Assembly: GCA_019752335.1 (NCBI GenBank)
Contig: JAIEMJ010000030.1
Span: forward strand, 22,597 to 86,596
Source of the DNA: Bryobacteraceae bacterium
Lineage (GTDB): Bacteria > Acidobacteriota > Terriglobia > Bryobacterales > Bryobacteraceae
DNA length: 64,000 bases
Direction: 5' to 3'
Shown here one piece after another: positions 1 to 8,517 of this stretch (position 1 is the first letter of the stretch; the number at the start of each line of letters is the position of its first letter). Made by a program: the position numbers and the translations under genes. The notes below the pieces were generated by a model. It was not told the origin of the DNA. It saw only the letters and a list, made by a program, of their open reading frames with translations, and searched no databases.

Positions 1-819
1 CGGCACTTCGAACTCGCCCAGGTCCTGGCCCCGTAACTCGAGGCGAAACTGGCTGGCTAAGTGTCCATAGCGCGCGTCGCGAATCACTAAGTCGGCTTGC
101 GCGCTGGTGCCGTAGGTGAGCACCCGCCGCTTCACATCAGGCAACACTTGCTGAATATTTTCGTCGTCGAGGCAGAGGATAGCCACGCCGTAAAAAGGCA
201 CTTTGTTAATAAAGTCAGTAAAGGCCCGGCGAATCGCCGCCAAGTCCGCGTAGTGGTCCAGGTGCTCGCGATCGATATTCGTAACGACGGCAACGATCGG
301 GGCAAGCTTCAGGAAGGAGCCATCGCTTTCGTCGCTCTCCACCACCAGAATTTCGCTCTGCCCCACGCGAGCGTTCGAACCGCCCATCATCCCCACGCGA
401 CCGCCCACCACCACCGTCGGGTCCAAACCGGCATGGCTGAGCACCGCCGCCGTCAGCGACGTAGTGGTCGTCTTGCCATGGCTGCCCGCCACGGCGATGC
501 CGTACTTCAAACGCATCAGTTCCGCCAACAGCTCACCGCGAGGAATCACCGGGATTCCACGCCGCCGCGCTTCCAGCACTTCCGGGTTGTCCGCCGCCAC
601 GGCCGAACTGACCACCACGGCTTGCGCTTCGCCCACGTTGGCGGCCGCGTGCCCGGCCGCGATACGCGCGCCCAGGGCCGTCAGCCGCTCCGTTAAGGGC
701 GACAGCTTGAGGTCACTGCCGCTGATCTGGTAGCCCAGATTCAGCAGCACCTCGGCGATGCCGCTCATGCCGATCCCGGCGATCCCGACGAAATGCAGAT
801 GTTGCTGCTTAAAAAACAT
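1..819 (-). CDS. murC: UDP-N-acetylmuramate--L-alanine ligase MurC, 3' end cut by window edge
   Basis: MurC adds L-alanine to UDP-MurNAc in the cytoplasm, the first step of the peptide stem. I translated 273 residues from ATG at 819; the C-terminal third lies outside the window. The N-terminal Rossmann part begins [12 protein letters not shown] (residues 9-20), and the Mur-ligase ATP loop [10 protein letters not shown] is at 111-120. Later comes the [10 protein letters not shown] segment typical of the central domain. It is the last gene of the dcw run visible here. Its start lies two bases after the stop of a small ORF (TGAGAATG), so it is probably translationally coupled. Identity is secure; only the length is unknown. 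Confidence 0.95.
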   Translation of the reverse strand, partial: MFFKQQHLHFVGIAGIGMSGIAEVLLNLGYQISGSDLKLSPLTERLTALGARIAAGHAAANVGEAQAVVVSSAVAADNPEVLEARRRGIPVIPRGELLAELMRLKYGIAVAGSHGKTTTTSLTAAVLSHAGLDPTVVVGGRVGMMGGSNARVGQSEILVVESDESDGSFLKLAPIVAVVTNIDREHLDHYADLAAIRRAFTDFINKVPFYGVAILCLDDENIQQVLPDVKRRVLTYGTSAQADLVIRDARYGHLASQFRLELRGQDLGEFEVP

Positions 820-821
820 TC

Positions 822-965
822 TCACTCAAAATTGTTTCGGTTTTCGCGGGCTATGTCAAATTCAGTACCCCTGGTACCCGCCCGCTCGCGCGCCGGTGTC
901 TCCGGCCGCCGTTCCAGCGCCGGCTTCAAAATCGCGTTCATCAAAGCCCAATCTACCTTTGTCAT
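822..965 (-). CDS. 47-aa small ORF between murG and murC, function unknown
   Basis: This short reading frame exactly fills the gap between murG and murC. Its ATG overlaps the murG stop in an ATGA arrangement (962-965), and its TGA stop (822-824) is followed two bases later by the murC ATG. The predicted peptide begins [20 protein letters not shown] and continues with an Arg/Glu-rich, probably disordered tail ending NNFE. It has no signal peptide or membrane segment. I recognise no family. The perfect coupling at both ends argues for translation; the alternative is a leader that merely carries ribosomes into murC. Confidence 0.5.
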   Translation of the reverse strand: MTKVDWALMNAILKPALERRPETPARERAGTRGTEFDIARENRNNFE

Positions 966-2038
966 GTCTTTCCTCCTGCGGCCAATTCTTCGAGATAATC
1001 CGCCGCTCGTTCGGCCGCGCCGCGCTTGGCCAATCGGCGCGCTGCGTCTCCCATCGCCTGTAAATCCGCGTGATTCGCGCGGGCCCAGGCAATCTCTTGT
1101 TGTAATCGTTCGCCGGTAAAATCTCCGTCCAGCACCATGCGTGCCGCGGATTTCCGTTCCATCGCCTCCGCGTTACGCCGCTGATGGTCATCGGCCGCGA
1201 ACGGATAGGGCACCAGCACCGACGGCCGCCCCGAGGCGCAAAGCTCGCTTAAGCTGCCTGCCCCGGCGCGCGCAATCACTAGGTCCGCCTGCGCGAAGGC
1301 GGCGGGCATGTCCTCGAGGAAAGCGCGCACTTCCCCCCGCATACCACTCCGCGCGAACGCCTCGGTTAGCTCGGCTTCCATCGGACGCCCGCATTGCAAA
1401 GTCATGCGGACGGGCTGCCCAGCCAAGGCTGGCCAGGACGCCCTCGCCGCTTGGTTCAAAGTCCGTGAACCCTGGCTACCGCCCGTTACCAACACAGAAA
1501 ATTCCTCGGCTGGCGGCTTCGCAGGTAAGGTGAAGAACTCCTCGCGAATGGGCAGCCCCGTCACTTCGCTTCGGCCGGCCGGAAAGCTTCGCATGGTCTC
1601 TTCGAAGCTCACCAAAGCCTTTGCCGCGAAGCGGCCCAGCCAGCGCGACGTCAACCCTGCCACGGCGTTCGGCTCCATCAGGACCATTGGCAGACGCCGT
1701 GAGATCGCCGCCAGCATCGGCGGCGCCGCCACGTAGCCGCCCATCGAAAACAAGGCCGCGGGCTTTCTTTGCCTAAGAATTCTGCGCGAAGCCACCACGC
1801 TAGCGCGGAGTTGCCAAAGCGTTCGCAGACGCCGGCTGAGTCCCAGGCCCTTCAGGCCACCAATTTCAATCCATTCGAGGGGAAACTCCTCACGGGGCAC
1901 CAGGCGTGCCTCGACACCGGTGCGCGTGCCGACGAAGAAGGGCTGATGTCCACGGCGGCGTAACTCGCGCGCCACCGCGAGCGCCGGCACCACGTGCCCG
2001 CCCGTTCCGCCACCCGCCATGAGAAAACTCCAGCTCAT
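962..2038 (-). CDS. murG: UDP-GlcNAc:lipid I GlcNAc-transferase MurG
   Basis: MurG transfers GlcNAc from UDP-GlcNAc onto lipid I to make lipid II at the inner face of the membrane. At 358 residues it has the usual length. The glycine-rich N-terminal loop GGGTGGHVVPALA (residues 9-21) is the lipid-substrate signature, and the C-terminal half has the nucleotide-sugar segment around ARAGAGSLSELCASGRPSVLVPYP. Its start overlaps the ftsW stop by four bases (ATGA, 2035-2038), placing it in the same transcript. Confidence 0.95.
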   Translation of the reverse strand: MSWSFLMAGGGTGGHVVPALAVARELRRRGHQPFFVGTRTGVEARLVPREEFPLEWIEIGGLKGLGLSRRLRTLWQLRASVVASRRILRQRKPAALFSMGGYVAAPPMLAAISRRLPMVLMEPNAVAGLTSRWLGRFAAKALVSFEETMRSFPAGRSEVTGLPIREEFFTLPAKPPAEEFSVLVTGGSQGSRTLNQAARASWPALAGQPVRMTLQCGRPMEAELTEAFARSGMRGEVRAFLEDMPAAFAQADLVIARAGAGSLSELCASGRPSVLVPYPFAADDHQRRNAEAMERKSAARMVLDGDFTGERLQQEIAWARANHADLQAMGDAARRLAKRGAAERAADYLEELAAGGKT

Positions 2039-3225
2039 CCCGAGTGTTCGCTCACGCTCATCAACATACCCAGCATCAGCAACGTTCCGAGCATGGAACT
2101 GCCGCCGTAACTAATCAACGGCAACGGAATTCCCTTCGTCGGCGCCATGTCCAGCACGACACTAATATTCACTAACGCCTGCAGCACAATGGAGACGGTG
2201 ATGGCCAGCGCCAGATAGCGCCCAAAGTCATCGGGAGCCACAAAAAACAGGCGTAAGCCACGGTAAAGCAGCACGAGAAATCCAGCAATCACCGCCGACG
2301 TGCCCCATAAGCCCAATTCCTCACCCACCACGGCGTAGATAAAGTCGGTGTGCGCTTCCGGCAAATAATGCATTTTCTGCTTACCCTGCATGAGACCTAA
2401 ACCCAGCATGCCGCCAGAGCCCACCGCGATTTTTGACTGCTTCACCTGATACACGGCGTCGCGGCTGGAGCTACCGCTCTCCACATAGTCTTTGACACGT
2501 CCAGTGGGATCGAACTTCTGAATCACCTTGTAATCGGGGTCCAAATAACCAATCACGCGTTGCAGGCGATAGGGCTTCAGCAAGATCGACAAGCCAAGCA
2601 GCGGGATCAGCGCCAGCCCAGCCATCAGAAAGTAGCGGCGTTCCATGCCCGCCACGTAGAATAGCGCCGCCGCCGTTCCTACCATCACAAATGCTGTACC
2701 TAAGTCAGCCAACAGTACCGCGCCCGCCGATAGGGCAATTACCATCGCCGCCGGGCCAAAGGTATAGCGGCTGTTGATGTCACTCAGCCGGCGACAGATA
2801 AACCAGGCGAGAAACAAAATCAAGGCGGGTTTTGCGAATTCCGAGGGCTGTAGAGAAAATACCCCTAGATCGAACCAACGATGCCGCTTGCCGAAAAAAT
2901 AAGCGGCGATGACCAAGGGCACGGTAAGCCCGAGTGGCGCAAAGGCCCAGCGTGACTGGTTCCAACCGCGATAATCAATCTTCTTGATGCGCATCAACAC
3001 CAAAAATCCCAACACCGCCGCGCCGATTTGCTTCATCGTGTTCCAGCGCAGCATGGTCGGCAGGTCCACGGGCAAGTCAGTTTCCAAACCTAGGGCCGAC
3101 GGTGTCTTCAATTCCTGAGCAATCGACTTCACGCTCGACGCGCTGTATACCATCACCAGGCCGAAAAATACTAGGCCCAGCGTCGTGCCGAACAAAGGCC
3201 AATCCGTACGGACTCGCACTGCCAT
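2035..3225 (-). CDS. ftsW: Peptidoglycan polymerase FtsW (SEDS family)
   Basis: FtsW is the septal glycan polymerase that works with FtsI. The 396-residue protein is highly hydrophobic, with about ten membrane segments. The SEDS signature PTKGIPLPLISYGGSSM sits near the C-terminus (about residues 362-378), and FSLQPSEFAKPALI occurs in the middle. It starts one base after the murD stop region and overlaps murG by four bases. RodA is the only close alternative; position inside the dcw cluster between murD and murG favours FtsW. Confidence 0.93.
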   Translation of the reverse strand: MAVRVRTDWPLFGTTLGLVFFGLVMVYSASSVKSIAQELKTPSALGLETDLPVDLPTMLRWNTMKQIGAAVLGFLVLMRIKKIDYRGWNQSRWAFAPLGLTVPLVIAAYFFGKRHRWFDLGVFSLQPSEFAKPALILFLAWFICRRLSDINSRYTFGPAAMVIALSAGAVLLADLGTAFVMVGTAAALFYVAGMERRYFLMAGLALIPLLGLSILLKPYRLQRVIGYLDPDYKVIQKFDPTGRVKDYVESGSSSRDAVYQVKQSKIAVGSGGMLGLGLMQGKQKMHYLPEAHTDFIYAVVGEELGLWGTSAVIAGFLVLLYRGLRLFFVAPDDFGRYLALAITVSIVLQALVNISVVLDMAPTKGIPLPLISYGGSSMLGTLLMLGMLMSVSEHSG

Positions 3226-3226
3226 C

Positions 3227-4564
3227 TTAGTCGCCCTCCAATTCGCGCACTACGGCCTTGAATAGTTTGCCGCGTTCCTCAAAGTTCTTAAACTGATCCC
3301 AACTCGTGCAGGCTGGCGCGAGTAAGACCACTTCGCCCGCCTGCGCACGTTCCGCCGCGAAACGGACGGCCGCGTCAATCGTGCCCACTTGTTCCAGCGG
3401 GACGGCACCAGCTAACTGGCCAGCGATTTTCCCCGCGTCCTGCCCCACTAAAAGGGCGGCCCGCGTCCGGCCAGCGAGTGGCGCGCGGAGCGGCGTGAAG
3501 TCCAGACCTTTGTCCTTGCCGCCGAGAATGATCCACAGCGGTCCATCCAAGGCCTCAATCGATTTCAAGGCCGCCGCCGGAGTAGTGGCTTTCGAGTCAT
3601 TGAAGTACTTCACGCCGCGGCGCGTGCGGACGAATTCCAAACGATGCTCGACGGCGGCAAAAGTCTTTACGCCGCGGGCGATGGCTTCCAGCCCGGCGCC
3701 CGTTTCTCGCGCCATGCGGGCCGCGGCGAGAATATTCTCCAAGTTATGGCGCCCGGGCAACGTTACTTCCTTGGTAGACATCAGCCGCTGCCCATCGAGC
3801 ACCAAGTCGTCGCCAGCGAGCCAAGCCCCGCCGTTCTTGGGGGTCGATAAGCTGAACCAGGCGACGCGGGCTTTGGTCTGGCCTGAGTAAGCGAGCGACG
3901 CTTCGTCGTCCAGTTTGAGCACCGCGAGGTCCTCAGCCGTCTGGTGCCGCAGTACCCGGCCTTTCGCTTCTTTGTAAGCGTTCATGGAGCCGTGCCAGTC
4001 CAAGTGATTCTCAGAAATATTCAGAATCGCGGCGATGCGTGCCCGTAGGCTGTAAGTAGTGGCTAACTGAAAACTGGACAACTCCAGTACATTCCACTGG
4101 TCCTGACGCGAAGAGTGAACCATCGCGGTGGGTGGTATTCCAATATTGCCGCCTACCTGCGCGGGCACACCCGCCGTCGCGAGTAAGTGACCCAAGAGAG
4201 CGGTCGTCGTGGTTTTGCCATTCGAGCCCGTAATCGCCGCGATTGGACCTTGCAAGAATCGCGCCGCCAATTCCACCTCCCCGATCACCGGAACCCCTGC
4301 GGAGCGCGCGCGCTCCAGATCAGGCGCATGGGCCGCGACTCCCGGCGACACCACCACTAACTCGGCCTTCTCCAGCAAATCAGCGTTCTGAGCAACGAAA
4401 GGAACCTGCAAACGGTCCAGCATCGCGCCTGCGTCGCCCAGTTTCTCCAGGGGCGTCGCGTCGGTAGCGGTCACAAGGGCTCCGCGCTGCGAGAGAAACT
4501 CCGCCGCCGCCAAGCCGGACTTTGCCATACCCACCACCACTACCTTCAGTCCTTCTGTTTTCAT
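3227..4564 (-). CDS. murD: UDP-MurNAc-L-alanine--D-glutamate ligase MurD
   Basis: MurD adds D-glutamate to UDP-MurNAc-L-Ala. The 445 residues match the family. The N-terminal nucleotide-binding part has VVGMAKSGLAAAEFL, the ATP loop is ITGSNGKTTTT (111-121), and NISENHLDWHGS is the conserved central-domain segment. The C-terminal domain includes LLAPACTSWDQFKNFEERG, typical of MurD. Its ATG overlaps the mraY stop (ATGA at 4561-4564), and ftsW follows immediately. Confidence 0.95.
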   Translation of the reverse strand: MKTEGLKVVVVGMAKSGLAAAEFLSQRGALVTATDATPLEKLGDAGAMLDRLQVPFVAQNADLLEKAELVVVSPGVAAHAPDLERARSAGVPVIGEVELAARFLQGPIAAITGSNGKTTTTALLGHLLATAGVPAQVGGNIGIPPTAMVHSSRQDQWNVLELSSFQLATTYSLRARIAAILNISENHLDWHGSMNAYKEAKGRVLRHQTAEDLAVLKLDDEASLAYSGQTKARVAWFSLSTPKNGGAWLAGDDLVLDGQRLMSTKEVTLPGRHNLENILAAARMARETGAGLEAIARGVKTFAAVEHRLEFVRTRRGVKYFNDSKATTPAAALKSIEALDGPLWIILGGKDKGLDFTPLRAPLAGRTRAALLVGQDAGKIAGQLAGAVPLEQVGTIDAAVRFAAERAQAGEVVLLAPACTSWDQFKNFEERGKLFKAVVRELEGD

Positions 4565-5694
4565 CGCAGTTTCAGCGTGGTGAGAGCGAAGAGAGCCATC
4601 ACCAGTCCCGCCACCCAGAAGCGAATGACAACCTTCGTTTCACTCCACCCGAGAGCCTCAAAATGATGGTGGATCGGAGCCATCTTGAAAATTCGTTTGC
4701 CGCGCAGCTTGTAGCTGCCCACTTGCAGCACTACCGACAGCAATTCCACCACGTAAACGCCACCAATGAAGACCAGCAAAAATTCCTGCTTAATCAGCAC
4801 GGCGATGGTTCCCAGTCCGCCGCCCAACGCCAAGGCGCCGACGTCGCCCATGAACATCTCCGCCGGATGGGCGTTGAAACAGAGAAATCCCAGTGACGCG
4901 CCCATCATAGCTGCGCAGAGAATGGTCAGTTCTCCGGCGTTCGGCACGCGGGCGATATCCAGATAGGTGGCGAACTCACGATGGCTATTGACGTAGCACA
5001 GCACGGTCATCGCGCCGGACGAAATGATCATCAAGCCGATCGCGAGCCCATCGAGCCCGTCCGTCAGGTTCACGGCGTTGGACGCGCCGACCACGACGAT
5101 CACCATAAAGAAAAAGAAAGGAAGAAAGCCGAAGAAGTAAGTCCACGGATTCTGTAACAAGCTAGTCAGTAGTAAGTCTGGTTTGTAAGTCTTGAAGAAC
5201 GGCACATTCAGCTTGGTGTCATAGCCGGCCTTGGCGTGCATCGCGAGAAGAATTAAACCGATCACCATCGCGACAGCGATCTGCATCGCCAGCTTCTGGC
5301 GCGAGGTGAGACCCAAGTTCCGCTTTTTCGCGATTTTGACGTAGTCATCCCAAAAACCAATAAAGCCAAAGCCGACAATCGATAACAAAGCAATCCAAAC
5401 GAAGGCGTCGCGCAGGTTGGCCCAGAGTAACGTCGGCACGATGGTGGAAGCGAGGATCAATAGTCCGCCCATCGTGGGCGTTCCCGCCTTCTTCTGGTGG
5501 CTCTTCGGCCCATCTTCGCGGATATGCTGACCAAAGGAGAATTCTTTCAGTTTACGGATCACCCATGGCCCCAAGGCGATCGACATCAGTAACGCGGTGA
5601 TCGCCGCGAAGGCGGTCCGGAAAGTAAGGTACTGAAATACGCGGAAAGGACTGAAATAGGGGTAGAGTTGTTCGTAGAGCAGCCAGAAAAGCAT
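4561..5694 (-). CDS. mraY: Phospho-N-acetylmuramoyl-pentapeptide transferase MraY
   Basis: MraY moves phospho-MurNAc-pentapeptide onto undecaprenyl phosphate to make lipid I. The frame is open further upstream, but MLFWLLYEQLYPYF at 5694 is the family N-terminus and starts one base after the murF stop (TAG C ATG), so I chose it, giving 377 residues. Diagnostic motifs are KAGTPTMGG, FWDDYVK, NLTDGLDGLAIG with its catalytic aspartates, and APIHHHFE near the C-terminus. It has about ten membrane segments. Confidence 0.95.
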   Translation of the reverse strand: MLFWLLYEQLYPYFSPFRVFQYLTFRTAFAAITALLMSIALGPWVIRKLKEFSFGQHIREDGPKSHQKKAGTPTMGGLLILASTIVPTLLWANLRDAFVWIALLSIVGFGFIGFWDDYVKIAKKRNLGLTSRQKLAMQIAVAMVIGLILLAMHAKAGYDTKLNVPFFKTYKPDLLLTSLLQNPWTYFFGFLPFFFFMVIVVVGASNAVNLTDGLDGLAIGLMIISSGAMTVLCYVNSHREFATYLDIARVPNAGELTILCAAMMGASLGFLCFNAHPAEMFMGDVGALALGGGLGTIAVLIKQEFLLVFIGGVYVVELLSVVLQVGSYKLRGKRIFKMAPIHHHFEALGWSETKVVIRFWVAGLVMALFALTTLKLR

Positions 5695-5695
5695 G

Positions 5696-7030
5696 CTAGC
5701 GACCCTCCATGAAGCGGGCCAGAGCACGCTCAACTTGCGTACCGCGTGAACCTTTGAAGAGAATCGCGTCGCCCTCGCGCGCGATGGTCTGGAGATAGTC
5801 TCCAGCTTCTTCTGGGCGCTCGAAAAAGAACGCGGCGCCTGCGTCCAAGCCAGTAGCTCGTCCAGCATCGATTAGATGCTGAGCGGCGCCGCGGATACCG
5901 AGCAGCACAGTAACTCCGACCTTCGCGGCGTACTCACCGACGCCGCGATGTAACTCGTTTGACCACTCACCAAGCTCGAGCATTTCGCCCAGCACGGCAA
6001 TGCGCCGGCGCGCCGGCGTCTCCGAGAGCACGTCCAGCATGGCGCGTGCCGCGTCTGGGTTCGAGTTGTAGCAGTCGTCTAAAATCGTCATACCGGCTAC
6101 TTGACGGCGCTCGCCGCGCATCTTGGCGGGAGCCAGCGCGGCCACGGCATCGCGCAGATTCTCTAACTTCGTCCCGAACTCCCGTGCCACCGTCAGCCCA
6201 GCGAGTAAGTTGAGCAAAGAGTGCTTGCCGGTAAGCTGCGACTGGAAGGTAACTCCGTCCAGGCGAAATGTGGTGCTGGTGGCGCCGAGGGCGACCAGGT
6301 CCGGCCGCACGTCCGCGCCAGCCGTTAAACCATAGCGAATGCGCTTGGGGTGAGGAAACTCTCGTACACGGGAATCGTCGAAATTCAGAACCGCGAGGCC
6401 ATCCGCGGGCAAAGCTTCTACTAACTCACGTTTCGCCGCGGCGATTCCCTCAATGGAACTAAAGTTCTCAATGTGCGCGTAGCCCACGTTCGTTACGACG
6501 GCGACTTGCGGTTGCGCGATTTGGCACAGACGGCGAATCTCTCCCGCATGATTCATTCCCATCTCGAGGACGGCGTAGCGCACCTCGTCAGGAAGACGCA
6601 AGATCGACAAGGGCACGCCTAAGTGATTATTCAGATTGCCCGTGGTGTGGCCCGTGGCATGCTCGACGCGCATCAACGCAGCGACAATATCCTTCGTGCT
6701 GGTCTTTCCCGCCGACCCGGTAACGCCGATCACCGTTCCGCCCCACCACTCGCGCGCCTGCGTGGCGACTTTCTGCAGCGCCATTTCCGCTTGGGGGACT
6801 TGAATCACCGGCAGGCCGGGCATCGGGCGCTCCACCACCGCCGCAAGCGCGCCCTTGGCGATCACTTCAGCGACAAAGTCATGGCCATCGAAGCGCTCTC
6901 CCGGCAAGGCAAAGAAAATGTCGCCGGCGCCAGCCGTACGGGAGTCAATGCTCCAGCCGGAAATCGTGGCCTCTCCCAGCGGAGCAGGGGCGCCGAGGAC
7001 TTGTGCGAGGGTGCTGAGCGGCATCTTCAT
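5696..7030 (-). CDS. murF: UDP-MurNAc-tripeptide--D-alanyl-D-alanine ligase MurF
   Basis: MurF adds the D-Ala-D-Ala dipeptide and completes the UDP-MurNAc-pentapeptide. The 444-residue protein has the Mur-ligase fold, with the ATP loop GVTGSAGKTSTKD at 102-114. The phrase VLEMGMNHAGEI and the C-terminal LDDCYNSNPDAARAML are characteristic of MurF rather than the other Mur ligases. It overlaps murE by four bases (ATGA, 7027-7030) and abuts mraY. Confidence 0.95.
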   Translation of the reverse strand: MKMPLSTLAQVLGAPAPLGEATISGWSIDSRTAGAGDIFFALPGERFDGHDFVAEVIAKGALAAVVERPMPGLPVIQVPQAEMALQKVATQAREWWGGTVIGVTGSAGKTSTKDIVAALMRVEHATGHTTGNLNNHLGVPLSILRLPDEVRYAVLEMGMNHAGEIRRLCQIAQPQVAVVTNVGYAHIENFSSIEGIAAAKRELVEALPADGLAVLNFDDSRVREFPHPKRIRYGLTAGADVRPDLVALGATSTTFRLDGVTFQSQLTGKHSLLNLLAGLTVAREFGTKLENLRDAVAALAPAKMRGERRQVAGMTILDDCYNSNPDAARAMLDVLSETPARRRIAVLGEMLELGEWSNELHRGVGEYAAKVGVTVLLGIRGAAQHLIDAGRATGLDAGAAFFFERPEEAGDYLQTIAREGDAILFKGSRGTQVERALARFMEGR

Positions 7031-8517
7031 CGCCCAAATCCCATTTCCGCGAGGAAGGCGCGCGCGACTTCGCGGTCATCGAAGTGAATTGTTTTGTCGC
7101 GAAAGATCTGATAATTCTCGTGTCCTTTGCCGGCGAGAATCACAATATCTCCTGGCCGCGCTGCCTCAAGAATCGCGCGGATGGCCTTGGCGCGATCTGG
7201 CTCTAGTAAGTGCGGCGTATCGAAGCGGCTCAGGCCCACCAGCGCGTCATTGATGATCGCCAGCGGATCCTCGGAGCGCGGATTATCGCTCGTCAGTACG
7301 ACGAAATCGGAGTTCTCGGCCGCGGCGCGTCCCATCAGCGGCCGCTTGGCGCGATCACGGTCACCGCCGCAGCCGAAGAGGGTTAAGACGCGCTTCGGGT
7401 TCATGCCGCGTGCTACGGCAATCACGTTGCGGAGCGCGTCGTCGGTGTGCGCGTAGTCGACGACCACCAAGAATGGCTGCCCGGAGTAGACGCGTTCGAA
7501 CCTTCCCGGCACCGCGTCACAGGCTGCCAGGCCGGCGGCGATTTGCGAGGGATCGACACCGTAGCTGAGTCCGGTGGCGCAGGCGGCGAGTAAGTTGTAG
7601 ACATTGATTCGCCCCACCAGCTTGCTCTCCACGGCAAAGCGTCCTTGCGGCGCGCTGACGTCAAAGCGGAGCCCAGCGAAATTCTCCCGGACATTTTCTG
7701 CGCGAACATTGGCATCCGCGCCGAGGCCGTACCAATAGGTACAAGTCTCCGCCGCGAGCGGCACACGAGCGGACCAATCATCGTCCCGGTTCAAGACCGC
7801 GCACTTCGGTGGAGGGGCGGCTTGGCCACGAAACAACTCACATTTGGCGGCGAAATAGGCTTCCATCGTCTGGTGAAAATCGAGATGATCACGGCTAATG
7901 TTCGTGAGCACCGCAGTGTGAAAAGTAAATCCCCAGACGCGTCCCAGGGTCAACGCGTGCGAGGAGACTTCGGCCGTCAAGGACTTTCCATTCTGGCCGA
8001 GTAACTCATGCATGAGACGGTAAAAGTCAAGTGACTCGGGCGTCGTGTTCATCGCCGTGCGAGCGACACCGGCCAAGCGGTACTCAATCGTGCCGACCAA
8101 GGCCGTGGTGCGGCCAGCCGCGCGCAGCACGGCGTCGACTAAGTAGGCCGTCGTCGTCTTGCCGTTCGTGCCGGTAATTCCAGTAAATTCTATTTGCCCT
8201 GTCAAGTCGCCGAATAGGTTCCGGCTAGCGATGCTCAGGGCGCGCCGGCCATGTTCTACTTCGAGCCAGGGAATCGTTAGGCCCGCATCTTGCGGGGGAG
8301 GCGGAAGTTCGCTAACGATGGCTACCGCGCCTTGCGCGGCCGCCGCCATAGCGAACTTCCGGCCGTCGACGTTCACACCGGGAAAGGCGAAGAAGATATC
8401 TTCGTGCTCAATCCGGCGCGAGTCGTAGTCGAGGCCCTGCACTAGCTGGGAACGCGCAGCATCGGGGAGAGGCTGCTTCAGCCCCACTCCGTCCAATACT
8501 TGCGCCAGGTTCATCAT
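7027..8517 (-). CDS. murE: UDP-MurNAc-dipeptide--meso-diaminopimelate ligase MurE
   Basis: MurE adds the third stem residue. The 496-residue protein has the ATP loop GITGTNGKTTTAY (113-125), the carbamylation-site lysine in FAAKCELF (K225 or thereabouts), and DNPR at 411-414. DNPR selects meso-diaminopimelate, as opposed to lysine-type enzymes that lack it, so a DAP-type peptidoglycan follows. The ATG pair at 8512-8517 directly abuts the ftsI stop (TAA at 8518-8520). Confidence 0.95.
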   Translation of the reverse strand: MMNLAQVLDGVGLKQPLPDAARSQLVQGLDYDSRRIEHEDIFFAFPGVNVDGRKFAMAAAAQGAVAIVSELPPPPQDAGLTIPWLEVEHGRRALSIASRNLFGDLTGQIEFTGITGTNGKTTTAYLVDAVLRAAGRTTALVGTIEYRLAGVARTAMNTTPESLDFYRLMHELLGQNGKSLTAEVSSHALTLGRVWGFTFHTAVLTNISRDHLDFHQTMEAYFAAKCELFRGQAAPPPKCAVLNRDDDWSARVPLAAETCTYWYGLGADANVRAENVRENFAGLRFDVSAPQGRFAVESKLVGRINVYNLLAACATGLSYGVDPSQIAAGLAACDAVPGRFERVYSGQPFLVVVDYAHTDDALRNVIAVARGMNPKRVLTLFGCGGDRDRAKRPLMGRAAAENSDFVVLTSDNPRSEDPLAIINDALVGLSRFDTPHLLEPDRAKAIRAILEAARPGDIVILAGKGHENYQIFRDKTIHFDDREVARAFLAEMGFGR

